Assembly (NCBI GenBank): GCA_023375675.1
Contig: JALQBC010000003.1
Coordinates: 1,674,001 to 1,738,000, forward strand
Source of the DNA: Cytospora piceicola
Lineage: Eukaryota; Ascomycota; Sordariomycetes; Diaporthales; Cytosporaceae
Reading direction: 5' to 3'
DNA length: 64,000 bases
Shown piece after piece: positions 32,654 through 43,797 of this stretch. Each line of letters opens with the position of its first letter. The stretch's first letter is position 1. The position numbers were made by a program, and so were the translations under genes. The notes under the pieces were generated by a model that made no database searches, was not told the DNA's origin, and saw only the letters and a program-made list of their open reading frames with translations.

Positions 32654-35600
32654 ATGGATAAGAGGCCAGTCGCTCCAAAGTTCGCCTCCTTCAAGCCAAC
32701 CCCGGAAACAGCGTCCAATACTCCTGCCCCCTCTGCGGCGAAGGATGTTGATGAGACCGGGAAAGGTAGACCTGCCCCAAGCTTCGCGTCTTTTAAGCAG
32801 AAATCCGACGACGTATCCAACTCTCCTGCTCCCCATTCAGAGAGAGAGCCTCGTAGGGGGCGTGGTAGACAAGAGCGTGAACGCCAAGACCACCGCCGCC
32901 ATCGCAGTAGGCATACCAAATCCCACTCTCATCATGACCGTCTTGAGCGCCAACGTTCACGCAGTGCTGAGACGCTGCCACCAGTCTCGAACCTCAAGGA
33001 AGAGCCTTTGTTCGTCATAGATAAACGAGGAGACCCGTTGATTGCGAGCTACGGGTCAAATGAACGCTCTAGGATTCCCATCTATCGCCGGAGTGGTTCA
33101 GGTAGGGTGATGGGAGCGTCAGGTCGTCTTCGCTTTGTTTACGATGGACCAAAGGAGTTCTTCAGTCTCGGAACCAAGTTCGGAGAGGGGCCATCTGCAT
33201 TCCGCGACAGGGTCCTTTTGAGTAAAGCTTCACGGAAGAAGTCACGCGTCTTCCGGCTACGCCCAGTACAGGTTCAGGAATCAACGCCGCCAGTTGAGGA
33301 CTGGTATGACTTCATTCCCTTGTCAGGAATCCGCAAACGGGAGAGGCGCAGTGATGACCCTGGGGATAAGTCCGATCAAGACCAGCCTAATTATCGATCC
33401 ATTCAAGGAAAGGCCAAGGATCGTGATTATGTTGAAAGCGATCTTGAGTCCGCGGACTCTTCAGACTCCGAGGTTGAAACGGGCAACGACTTCTTAGAAC
33501 CAGTCAAACAGAGGTCTATCGAGTTATCACGCCGAGTAAAGGACCATCCAGAGGATGTCGACGCCTGGCTGGAACTCGTCAATTTGCAAGAACCTCTATT
33601 GCGGCTGGACGAACATACTCGCCAAGAAAGGACGAGCAATGAAGTCAAAGCTTTAGCAAGTATAAGAGTTTCACTCCTCGAGGAAGCCTTGGCGGGCCAC
33701 CCAGATGTTGAAGGCCGGGAAAGGCTACAGATGAGACTCATGCGAGAGGGTGCCCGCATCTGGAATAGCAAAAAGCTCGCCTCACTCTGGTCCGATATCA
33801 GCCTCAGTCACTCACGTTTCGCCCTATGGAAGGCCCGCGTAGATCACGAGCTTTCCAACATGACTGGGTTCAAATACGACGAACTCCAAAAGATTTTTCT
33901 CGAGCGTATACTCATCCTCCAACGGCATCTATCCGAGATTACCGAAGATGCTGTGCGCCCCGGAAGTTCCGACTCAGTGGCCGCGGTCTGCGACGAACTT
34001 ATTTACGTGTTTCTGCGAACTACAAGATTCATCCACGATGCTGGCTACTCGGAGCTTGCTGTTGCTGCCTGGCAGGCCATGCTGGAGCTTACTTTTGCTC
34101 GACCTAAGGAGGACAGCGATACAAACACTGAAGACTTGATGTCATCATTTAGTGACTTCTGGGAGAGCGAGATCCCACGCATTGGAGAGGATGGCGCAGA
34201 AGGCTGGAGACGTTTCACTGAGATGGAGCAGATGGCCGACTTACCCGAGTCGAAAACGGAAGCAGCTCCTGTTGTACCTGACACCAGGGATGTCTACAAG
34301 GCCTGGGCAGCTGTGGAAAAGCATAGAGGTAGCAATGCAGAGCTGCCGGCCCGGACGCTGGATGAAGGTGCAGAAGATGACCCGTTCCGTGTGGTCTTGT
34401 TCTCTGACGTGCAGAAATGGCTGTTCCATATTCCCTCAAGTCTTCTTGAAGTAAACAGGGGATCACTTCTTGATGCTTTTCTGCTTTTCTGCCGGTTGCC
34501 TCCTGCTTCGAAGAACCCCAGTGCCATGATCCAGAAGGCCTGCAACGACCCGTTTCTATATGGCAATACCACAAGCTGGGAGAATATGGACCCTACACAG
34601 CACCCTGATACGGAGGGTGCGAAGAACCCCCCGAGATTTTCAAGTCCGGGTGGTCGTCTAGCCATGTCTGCAGACGTGCTTTTCGCAGGAGCAGACTGGT
34701 TCAGTTATTTCGACAAAACCCCATCCCCAGTGTTCGATTTTGTTCTTAAAGCCACAACACAGCTGGCCTTGAAATTCGACTTTGAACCCGTCGCTGAATA
34801 CAGCCTGGCTTTGGCGTGGAAGAAGCATCCAACTGGCGTGAAGAAAGCGGCCAAGGCTCTTCTCAAGCGCTATCCATCCAATACATCATTGTACAACGCC
34901 TACGCGCTGGCAGAGTGTCGGAACGGAAAATGGGATGTGACACAAAATATACTTTCGACAGGCACTTGTCAAAACCTGGGCAACAAGCAACTTCTCTGGA
35001 ATGCACTGTCATGGCTGGGACTGGAAGCTGGCGACACAAAGAGGGCTCTTGCATGGTGCATCTGCTCGGTCGAGCAACTGGGCAGCATCGGCCAGTCTGA
35101 CCAACTAGAGGCAATTGTCACCCCAAGCCAGATCTTGAAGGCGCGACAGAAACTCTCGACCACTCGAGACTTCCTACTCTCTTCGGGTGACCTTTCCCAA
35201 GCCGCAGAGTTCGCCCAGACACTGGCACTATTCGAGTACATGTCTGCCGAGGGCTCTACGGAGCCGACATCAAACAGACAGGGAAATATATCAGCAGCAA
35301 TGGCCAGCATCGACACATTTGCATCCGATGCTGTTGTCCGCGGCCATGGAAAGTCTGTTGGTCTAGAAGACCTCCTGCAGTTTGCCGCGCATCTTCTCTA
35401 CACATATGCTAGCCGAGGACCATTTCGACCGCCATTCCTCCGAGATCAACTCCACAAATTCATCACTCTCTTCCCATCAAACACCATCTTTCTCAACCTC
35501 TTTTCCTGGGCAGATACGAGCCTCCTGATCAACGACCCCGTCCGCGAGACTCTCCGCACGCTGGTGCTGAAAGACCCTCACGATTGTGTGGGCAACCGCA

Positions 35601-35965
35601 TATTCTCCATCCTGCACGAGATGGACGCCGGCACTGTCCACTCCGCCCGCGCGGCCTTTGACTACGCCCTCGACAGTGACGCATGCCGGGGCAACGTGGG
35701 CCTGTGGCTGACCTACATCCGCTTCTGCCAGCAGCACCGGAAGGAGTTGAAGGGCAAGGCCAAGGAGGTGTACTACATGGCCATCGGCAGCTGTCCCTGG
35801 TCCAAGGAGCTTGCCATGGAGGCTTTCACGACGCTCCTGCGGGATATGGACTCGGGTGAGCTAGGGGCCGTGTTCAACACGATGACGGCCAGGGGGTTAA
35901 GGATCCATGTTGACTTGGAGGATTTCAGTGCGGAGCGGTCTAGGATCTCGGGCAGGCCGAGTTGA
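32654..35965 (+). CDS. NRDE-2 family RNA-surveillance protein
   Basis: Single-exon gene of 1103 residues. NRDE-2 homologues are nuclear proteins: in worms they act in nuclear RNAi, in fission yeast (Nrl1) and animals they work with Mtl1/MTR4 and splicing factors to control RNA processing and R-loops. Seen here: start ATG in an ACCATGG context; two N-terminal tandem units (APKFASFKP and APSFASFKQ); an Arg/Ser/His-rich stretch about 75-105 (RRHRSRHTKSHSHHDR); then the conserved region WYDFIPLSG and RSIELSRRVKDHPEDVDAWL. A long alpha-helical half-a-TPR (HAT)-like body extends to the C-terminus (KGKAKEVYYMAIGSCPWSKE). The length matches the family and no frame break is seen. Confidence 0.92.
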   Translation: MDKRPVAPKFASFKPTPETASNTPAPSAAKDVDETGKGRPAPSFASFKQKSDDVSNSPAPHSEREPRRGRGRQERERQDHRRHRSRHTKSHSHHDRLERQRSRSAETLPPVSNLKEEPLFVIDKRGDPLIASYGSNERSRIPIYRRSGSGRVMGASGRLRFVYDGPKEFFSLGTKFGEGPSAFRDRVLLSKASRKKSRVFRLRPVQVQESTPPVEDWYDFIPLSGIRKRERRSDDPGDKSDQDQPNYRSIQGKAKDRDYVESDLESADSSDSEVETGNDFLEPVKQRSIELSRRVKDHPEDVDAWLELVNLQEPLLRLDEHTRQERTSNEVKALASIRVSLLEEALAGHPDVEGRERLQMRLMREGARIWNSKKLASLWSDISLSHSRFALWKARVDHELSNMTGFKYDELQKIFLERILILQRHLSEITEDAVRPGSSDSVAAVCDELIYVFLRTTRFIHDAGYSELAVAAWQAMLELTFARPKEDSDTNTEDLMSSFSDFWESEIPRIGEDGAEGWRRFTEMEQMADLPESKTEAAPVVPDTRDVYKAWAAVEKHRGSNAELPARTLDEGAEDDPFRVVLFSDVQKWLFHIPSSLLEVNRGSLLDAFLLFCRLPPASKNPSAMIQKACNDPFLYGNTTSWENMDPTQHPDTEGAKNPPRFSSPGGRLAMSADVLFAGADWFSYFDKTPSPVFDFVLKATTQLALKFDFEPVAEYSLALAWKKHPTGVKKAAKALLKRYPSNTSLYNAYALAECRNGKWDVTQNILSTGTCQNLGNKQLLWNALSWLGLEAGDTKRALAWCICSVEQLGSIGQSDQLEAIVTPSQILKARQKLSTTRDFLLSSGDLSQAAEFAQTLALFEYMSAEGSTEPTSNRQGNISAAMASIDTFASDAVVRGHGKSVGLEDLLQFAAHLLYTYASRGPFRPPFLRDQLHKFITLFPSNTIFLNLFSWADTSLLINDPVRETLRTLVLKDPHDCVGNRIFSILHEMDAGTVHSARAAFDYALDSDACRGNVGLWLTYIRFCQQHRKELKGKAKEVYYMAIGSCPWSKELAMEAFTTLLRDMDSGELGAVFNTMTARGLRIHVDLEDFSAERSRISGRPS

Positions 35966-37004
35966 TGGCCCGTGATGTACGTTGATGTTCGAGGTTTTAA
36001 GGTCAAACGAAGCTGGCCTCAGAGAAAGGGTTCGTCTATGACAGTAATATGAATCGTAGGACTTGGTATCTGCAACTGTGTTTTCTACGTATACCTCGGT
36101 AGATCTGAACTTGTCACTTCGATCGCATGTTGGGGTAACTTGGCGTCCTTGCCGATTGGGTGCATCTCAACCCTTGAAAGCTTTCCATGCGGCCTTTAAA
36201 AATAGAATTTAGGTTTGTGGAGATGGACGGGGCGGGATCTGGGACATCCCTGCATGCATGCTCCTCGAACCCCCCACCCACCACACATGGGGGAGACACG
36301 GCGTATTATATCCGAGTACCTTTTTGTAACTCTTGGTCGCCTCCAGCTCAGAAGGAGAGAGAGAGAGAAAAAAGAAAAGGCTTGAGACACGCCTTTGGCC
36401 CAATCTCGATGTTGGAGAGCGGTGAAAGATGCCAACGTACTGAGGATTGCAGGATGATGACTGACAAGGAGGATGTCTGCGTTGTACGGTTCTAAGCCAG
36501 TTCACGCCGATTGTGAAAAGTTTCCGCTATCACTGCACAGAAGCAGCCTCTCCTATCCCATGCCGGATTTTACCCCAGCCGTAGGCGTCAAGGGAGCAGT
36601 GCCAGAACCGAGGCCAACGCACCGAATAGGTTGGGTCGGCGAAGCATCCCATGTCGCGCAATATTACACACTGGCCGACTGGTTGGCAGAACCGACGCGC
36701 TGTTCAACCAACTCCAGGCGACTGTATTCCTCTATAAGTAGCCATGAATCCCATGACCGTATTTTTGTTACCAGTATGAAGCCCACAATGCCCCACTCCC
36801 CCCGCGACCTCCTACCTAGCCAGATGCAAAATCTCAAACACCAACCCAGCGCATGCCCACCACAAGAAGTCCCGCAGAGCTCTAATTCAACCCTCATCGA
36901 CCCGGCTCACATTAACCCTCATAAACCAGTTACACCTTCACACACACAAAACAAAGCAAAAGGCCTAGAGGTCGCTACGGGAACGACGACGCCATTACTT
37001 CCGC
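35966..37004. other. Convergent intergenic, 1.0 kb
   Basis: 3' flanks of the NRDE-2 and Whi5-like genes. A plus-strand open frame running from 36473 into the Whi5-like gene is judged an antisense shadow. No gene supported. Confidence 0.55.
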
Positions 37005-38220
37005 TCAGAGCGGTGACCCCTGCGAGAGGCTCAGCAGCCCTTTTGCAGCCCCACCCCTCAGCGCGCTCGAAGTCAGCCTCGCCTCCTCCTCCTCCTGCTC
37101 CTCCTTGTTTCTTGCTTTCCGGGGTGTCGTCAATGCCGAGGCAGGTGTCAGGACGTTCGTCACCGGCGGTGACGGCTCCCCAGCCGCCTTGTCATGACTC
37201 GGGCGGCCCTCCCCAGGAGCGGCGACGACATCCCTGCCGCCGGGTGGGGCGCGCGACGAGCGGTACCATTGCTGCGCCGGCGTGGACCTCTGGATCGTGT
37301 GCGCCGACATGGATGGCAAGGGTGTCCGGTGGCGGGCCATACCGGGCACGGGGCGGACCTGCAGTTTCTCCAGGGGCACGTCGGCCTGGCCGGTCTTGAC
37401 CTTGTATGTCGCAAGGCTGAGACGAAGCTTGAGGATTTCGGCTTTCTGTAGTGACGTGTCAGTGTCAGTATCAACATTCAGGTTGGTGAATGATATGGTA
37501 TGGGACAGGAAGCATGTGCCAGGAGCAAATCGTACTTGTCTAAATTCCTCACGCGTCGGCACCCGACGCGGTGGTGGTGGTGGCGGCGGCAGAGATGACA
37601 ATGCCTCTAATACGTAGGAAGGTATAGAAACAGGTGCGGTGGCGGTGGTCGTGATGGTGATGGGCGCGTTGGTATCAGGCTCGGTAATAGTCGTGTCTTG
37701 GGATGTGTTCATCACTGAGGCATCGAAGACGGAGCTCGCGTCAGGGGATATGGACCTTTGTCCTGCGGTAGGCTGGGAGGCAGAAGTTGAATCCTGTATT
37801 TGAGCAGTCAGCACAACGCTCTGTCGCATGACTGGCAGGGCCATCCATGTTGTTGTGATGAGTTGGGCGGCAAGATGATATGCATACCTCATCCGTGTCC
37901 TGCACCGTCGCGTTCCTCTCAGTAGGCTCGACATTGGCCGGGGTACTGACTTCTGCTGTCGCGGTCGTGGACTCGGAGCACAGTTTCTTGGGAGTTGGCG
38001 CCACACCGCCGCCCTCTTCTTCCAGAGGCCTCTTCTTGGGGGTTTCCTCCACCAAAGTCGGCTTCCGTGGGGAACAAGTCGCGTGGTGGGAGATGCCCGC
38101 GGTCACCTGGCGGCTGGTAGCCTTCTTCAGCGGGCTGCCAGACACCTTGGATGACCTCGGCGACATCTGGATGTTGAGGTCCAGCGATCCGAGAACGCGT
38201 CTCTTCGTTGGCGTCGCCAT
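37005..38220 (-). CDS. Whi5/Nrm1-like G1/S transcription repressor
   Basis: 343 residues, exons 38220-37888, 37793-37536, 37445-37005, all phase 0 (donors GTATGC and GTACGA). The short Whi5-type motif spans the last junction: EEFRQ joined to KAEILKLRLSLATYKVKTGQ. Whi5 and Nrm1 bind SBF/MBF and repress G1/S genes until CDK phosphorylation; this motif is the shared signature. Supporting features are many S/T-P sites near basic residues (MSPRSSK, GSPLKK, CSPRKP, ETPKKRP, PTPKKL, TPRKAR), the pattern of a CDK substrate. The rest is low-complexity and probably disordered. The ATG at 38220 (MATPTKRRVLG) is preferred; another lies three codons upstream (38229). Whether it is the Whi5 or the Nrm1 counterpart cannot be told. 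Confidence 0.75.
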
Positions 38221-39252
38221 TACGTTCATAATAAATTTGTATGACGAGTCTGTTCGAACGCGATGCGATGCTGCCGTGAACAGGTGGGCGTGAACGGGCA
38301 GGGGGGCAAGTTCCGTTGGTGGGGGTTTGTTGCAGTGCGCAGATATTAGGTGCAGGCGCGTCTAACGAACGTGCCGCTGCAGTCTGAGATGTAGCAAACA
38401 GGCAGCTTGATGATTGACGCAAATATGGGCTGAAATGTGTTGGCTGCTTCTGCAATGAGCGAAATATAGGGAAATGCGAAATATGGTACACAAGAAAGAG
38501 CGAGAAAGGCAAAGGTGGGCAGAGCGACGTGATACGCGTTGTTGTTTGGCGCGGTGCGGTGCAGTGAACCAGGACCAGGACGGGACATGGAATTGTTACA
38601 TGGGCGTCAAGAGCAGACACAGGTCGCGTTAGAATTTGTCCCCTGTAATAGGAATATTTACTTGGTTACCCCTTCGGGCATAGGGCGCTCCACCTTCCTC
38701 AGGCAGCCTGTCATTGGAGCAAATGCCGTTCAGTACAGTACCTACAGTACCTAGGTATACCTTACCTATAGTAATTACCTAGGTACCTACCTAGGGTGAG
38801 TAGACATTTACTTGGTTGGCATTATAACCTTGAAGACCACAGGCCGGTCCCTCAATCAGATAGAACACCAATGTTAATAAACGGTCAGCTGCAACTGCCA
38901 GACATATACGATTTCTTTTCTTTCTTCTCTCTCTCTTCATAACGAGCCTAATAGATAGCTGACCCATATTCCCTTATATACCTGGATAGGCCGGAAAAAA
39001 TAACAGAAGAAACTAGGCATAGAAACTAAGCATTATGAACAAAGCCGCTCGCGGGTATCATCCTTGAAGCCCCCCCCCCCTTAAAACCATATTTTGCTAC
39101 CCCGTACTCGACATATTCCCCATACCACCAGTCCGCAACTCCGTCGAAAATTCCAATCCCGCAAGTGACATATAATTTTTCAAGAAAAAAGGGAGAGAGA
39201 ACAACCCGACAACTCAGGCCATCCAACACCCCTTCTTAGCCGCCTCTGATTA
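38221..39252. other. Intergenic, 1.0 kb
   Basis: Promoter of the Whi5-like gene and 3' flank of the Mediator gene. Contains a TACCTAGGTA cluster at 38735-38796 and a C11 run at 39070-39080. No gene supported. Confidence 0.55.
38735..38796. repeat. TACCTAGGTA motif cluster
   Basis: Several TACAGTACCTAGGTATACC-like and ACCTAGGTACCTACCTAGG units about 515-575 bp upstream of the Whi5-like start. Confidence 0.6.
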
Positions 39253-42200
39253 CTAGGCCTCCAGTCTGTAGAGCGACGAGTCCAACGATGTAAATGGCTT
39301 GTCCATATCGGCTAGCAAGTCCTCGGTGATGTGCATGTCGTCGTCCGCCATGACTCCAAAACTGTTCAGATCCATGTCCACGCCGAAAGCCGCCATGCCA
39401 TTCACAAGCGTGGCACCGTCGTAGTTTGCCCATTTCATGTCGATCTCCAGGTTTGCCGTCTCGGGAATATCGCTGTTAGGCTCGGACACCCCGCTCTCCT
39501 TGCTCGCACTCGAATTGGGCGTGTCCTCGTTTGGCGTCGTCGATCGATACAAGCTCATGTCCGAAATCACCCCACCTGCCGAAGCATCGAAAAAGTTGAG
39601 CACTGGCGCCATCAGACTCTGAGGGTCGATCGTCGTGTTCGCCTGAGGATCGATAGTCATCTGAGGCTGCTGCGGCAATGTGGCGGCTTGACCGGGCGTG
39701 CTCTTGTCCGCGGGCTTTGAGCCGGTTGCCATCTTGTCATCAGCGTTGGCAGCTTGTGTTACCGGCCCGCCTGGAGCACTGCCTTGCCCCCTCATCGAGT
39801 TCTCGCGTGACATGGGCGTTTCTGCTTCAGGCCTTGGTTGCGTCTTCGATAAACCATGCTCGTCTAACCCGAAAGCTGCCGCCACGGACTGTTCGAGGAA
39901 CTGCTGCGGGTTCTGGTAAGGCAGGACATGTACCTCTTGGTGGTGCTGTTTGCGTGCATCCTCTGTAGGGAATCCCGATCCAGCCAGATCGCAACCCGGT
40001 TCTGTGCACATGAATGCTGGCTTGCTGGGCGCTGCCTTGGCTTCTTGCCTCTTGAGCTCCGGAGACATTACTTTCGGCTGCGGCGATGCATGCTGGCTCG
40101 AGACCACAGGCGAAGATGTCTGATTATTCGTCTTGACCCTCTTCCGTGCTACAGGGATCTGCAGATTGTCTTGTGTCAACGGAGTCGGTGCCGCCCAGAT
40201 AGGCTTGCCATCGGGTGATGCTGCGCCGAATTGAAACGGTGGCTGAGTTGATGTCGGCGCCGCTGGAGGCTGGCCTCCCCTGCTGTTCGATCTCTGATGC
40301 ATCTTATTCAGAGCTTGAGTTTGCTTGGCGAGGTTCGCTTCATTGAGGGGTGTCGGAGCTTGTTTGGGCCCTGGTTGGTTCTGCTGCGGCGGCTCCTGAT
40401 CCGCAGCAGCTCCTCCAAGATGAGGCGGTCGGCCAGTGTTTGAAGCAGACAAGTCCTTCACCATGCTCTCGATAAGCTGCCTCGATTGCAAGACCTCGGA
40501 TATAGTCATCGTAAGCTTGTCCTTGAGAACCTGCGCTTGCTCTCCATCCTGGAACTGGCTTACAAGTCGCAAACGCTGCTACCGTCAGTATTCATTGCCG
40601 ATATGAGGAAGCAAGAGAAATATAAACTTACCGCTTTGATAAATGCCCTGAGTCGGCCATCGTCTCTAGTACGCCCGAACCACTGTCTCAGGATCTTCGA
40701 AATTTTGTTGAAGTCTTCGATAGCCTTCGAGATAACGGGCATGATTTGGGCTTTGTTGTCTGCAGTCAGGGGAAGATCAGGGAACCTCTGTGCTTCGAAA
40801 GCTTGCTTTTCCTCCTGATAAATAGCCCTGAAGAGCATGATGTCCTGCTGGCCTTGTTGCTGTTGCCGCAAAGCGGCCTCGTATCTCTGCCTCTGCGCAG
40901 GAGGCATCTTGGCCAAGTGGTCGGCGGCAAGGATCGGGATAGGTCTGCCTGGGGGAACCTGGCCGGGTTGAGACTGGGGCCTTTGACTATTCGCATTTTG
41001 CTGTGTTGTCGCTTCAAGATCGTCACTGCTGGGACGTTTGAGGCTTTTCGGTGCTGTGGCCGGCGAAGGATTAGGAGGTGCAGGCATGTTCTGCTGAGGT
41101 GGACGGTTGGCTTTGAGTCCCGGTGCCAATACGGAAGCATTTTGAAGGGGCTCGGGCGCGGGGACGGGGGCCGGAACTGAGTGACCTTGCGGAAAACCTT
41201 GCGGGCCTCCGGTCGCAGGAGGAGCTCCTGGTTGTGTGGTCACGGGTACTGCGGTTTGGATGGGGTGTTGTGGAGCCCCGGGACCTTGGTTGGCAGGACC
41301 CTGACTTTGCATTCTCTGGAACTTGATCCTTTGAATGATAGATCTGATTGACTCATCCGGAGCTTCCCTGAACTTCTCGTGAGCCATGCGGAAAGCCTGT
41401 ACTTCCTGAGGGGTGACGGGGGGTAGTTGAACATTGGGTGGCAGATTTGCCAGTGGATTTGGCCTGTGAGCACCGGCTTGTTGTGGTCCAGGCATGGGAC
41501 CCATATTACCGCCAACCGCCTGTGCCGTCATCAATCGTCGATATTGCTGCAACTGAACGTTTTTCAACGACTGCTTCATTTGATCAGGTATGTTTGTGTT
41601 CGTCTGTTGGATCCAGGCCTTGAACTGATTCCACTTCTTGACCTCTGGCGGTATACCATTTATACGTTGGGCCACTTGTTGTGGCACATCCATATTTTCC
41701 ATGATCATTTGTGCCTGTGGGTGCTGCAGCGGGTTGCTCGCCGCCGCCCGTTGCCTCAACTGTTGCTGCAGCATAATCTGCTGCATCTGAGGGTTCATGC
41801 CCCCGTTGCCCTGCTGCATTGGCATGCCCATAGGGTTTGCCGGGTTTCCTGGGTTCATAGGCATTCCAGGCTGAGGCTGACCGGTACGGCCTTGCATCGT
41901 GCCTCGCTTCAATTTCACGAGTATCTCGTTCAGCTTGTCTGGGGGCAGCTGCCGAAACCTCTGTTGCTGCTCCGGTGACAGTTGAGCGAGCATGGCTCTG
42001 AGGCTGGGATCTAGTGGACCGTTGGGGTTGCCATGCATGGAGCCTGGGGCGCCTGGCTGGTTGAAGCGAGGATCGAGGCCTTGGCCGAATTGAGGGTTAC
42101 CAGTTGCTGCTGGGTTGGCACCCACCTGGCCCATGGCGACAGGTGGTTGCCGGACAGGAGCATTCAAAGTATCCATCCCTGGACTTTGTGATGCAGGCAT

Positions 42201-43797
42201 CGGGCCGCTCAGTCCTCCTGGCTGGCCTTGGAGGCCTTTTGCTGCAGCTTGTGCCCTTAATTGTGCTTGTGCGTGAGCGTGAGAGGCTTGCATCTGTTGC
42301 CTAAACCGTTCCTGTTGCTGTGGATCGAGGCCATTTGGCATCTGTGGCCGCTGCGCTTGGTTTGGGCCCTGGGGGAAGGTGTTTTGAGGCTGCATACCCG
42401 CAAGGGGTTGAGTGGCGTTGCGGCCTTGGCCAGAGCTTGCTGGCACAACAAGCTGTCCAGCCTGCTCTGCCATGAAACCCTGCTTCTGCTCATTGACGAT
42501 GCTCTCCATGTTACCGAAGGGGCCCATTTGTCCTCCTGGTTGACCTAGGTTGTTCATCATGACTGGGTTCATCGGACGCTGTTGGCCAGGCTGCATTGGC
42601 ATACCTTGCGTGTTGGGGGGCATTCCTGGCTGCTGCTGTTGCTGGTGTGCTTGTTGCTGCTGCTGCATTTGTACCTGCCGTGCTTGAAGGATCTGGTTGG
42701 CATTCTTTTGCTGGAGAAAGTAGAGTAGTAGATCTGTGCCTTCGGCGCGCATTGCTGCGAGGCGTTGAGGAGGTAGCCGAGATGCCAAGTTCTGCAGCAT
42801 TTGCTGTTTTTGAGCCTCACTCGTTGTTTGTAGAATTTGAACCGCCATTTGATGCGCCCTTTGCTTATCCATATCAGACAGCTGCGCTTGATCGGGTACA
42901 CGCTGGGGACCACCGGGCATAGAGAATCCTGCTTGACCTGGGCTTGCCTGAGGTGTCATACCGTTGCCCAGGTTGAGGCCCATCTGCGCTGCTTGTTGTG
43001 GTAGCGGAGACACTTGCATGGGGTTTTGCAGGTGTTGGAACCCCTGCTGGCCAGGGCCGACACCCCTACCTGCCATCTGAGCCTGCATAATCGCATTCTG
43101 TCGTTGTTGGCTGATCATCATCATCTGTTGCTGGGCCGCCTGTGCATTCATCGTTTCTTGGAGTTGAGGCACATGGCCCTGGCGTCTGGCATGCATTTCT
43201 TGACTCTTCTGCCTCATTTTCTGATCGTATTCGGCCTGCATCATTTAGTACGAGTCGACTGAATGAAGAGTGCGGCTGCTCTGCTGGGTTGCTCACCTTA
43301 TTTGCTGAATTCCTGAAGTTCTCCTGCTCAAACTGAAGACAGACTTGTGCGATTCTTTGCCAGTTCGGTTGTGGAGTTGCAAGCACAGCGCTTGTAATAC
43401 TGTCGAGGTTGATCAGTAAAAGTTCACTCAAGTCACTTCTCAAGAAAAAGAGAAATTTCTAGATTTGAAAAAAGAAAAACAGCACAGGCTATTCAGGTCT
43501 TTTCAGGAACCATCTCAGTAGCGCTGCCCCGGCGTACGCAAGGGCCCCAAAAATCGGATGACGGACAATGGAAGGCGTGTAATAGCACAACAGGGGAACT
43601 CACAGGTCTTGGGCCTTGCCCACACGTTCTGCGATCTGCACGCTCGCTTGCCAGCCAGGCCCAACATAAGGTGTGCTCTGGATGAACTGAAAGGCGATGC
43701 GGCTAAAATCCATCCCCTGGGCTCCGCCCATGGGAAAGCGGCCCTGCTGTTGCGGCATGAGTTGGCCACCGGCCATCTGTTGCATAGGTGCGGCCAT
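39253..43797 (-). CDS. MED15: Mediator complex subunit 15 (Gal11-like, KIX domain)
   Basis: 1407 residues, exons 43797-43604, 43399-43297, 43235-40632, 40575-39253, all in phase; introns are 204, 61 and 56 nt. Mediator tail subunit that links DNA-bound activators to RNA polymerase II. The KIX-like fold is assembled across the first three exons: GPGWQASVQIAERVGKAQDL, LATPQPNWQRIAQVCLQFEQ, then ENFRNSANK joined to AEYDQKMRQKSQ. The middle 700 residues are Gln/Met/Pro/Gly-rich. A conserved helical block is near KKWNQFKAWIQQTNTNIPDQ, followed by QVQAFRMAHEKFREAPDESI-like activator-binding segments. The acidic, hydrophobic C-terminus (DDDMHITEDLLADMDKPF) resembles a transactivation-type end. The family call rests on the KIX pattern and overall composition. 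Confidence 0.82.

Noticed and set aside
36473..37399. Plus-strand open frame of 308 codons ahead of and across the Whi5-like gene
   Set aside because: It overlaps the conserved third exon of the Whi5-like gene in antisense; composition is biased and no domain is visible.
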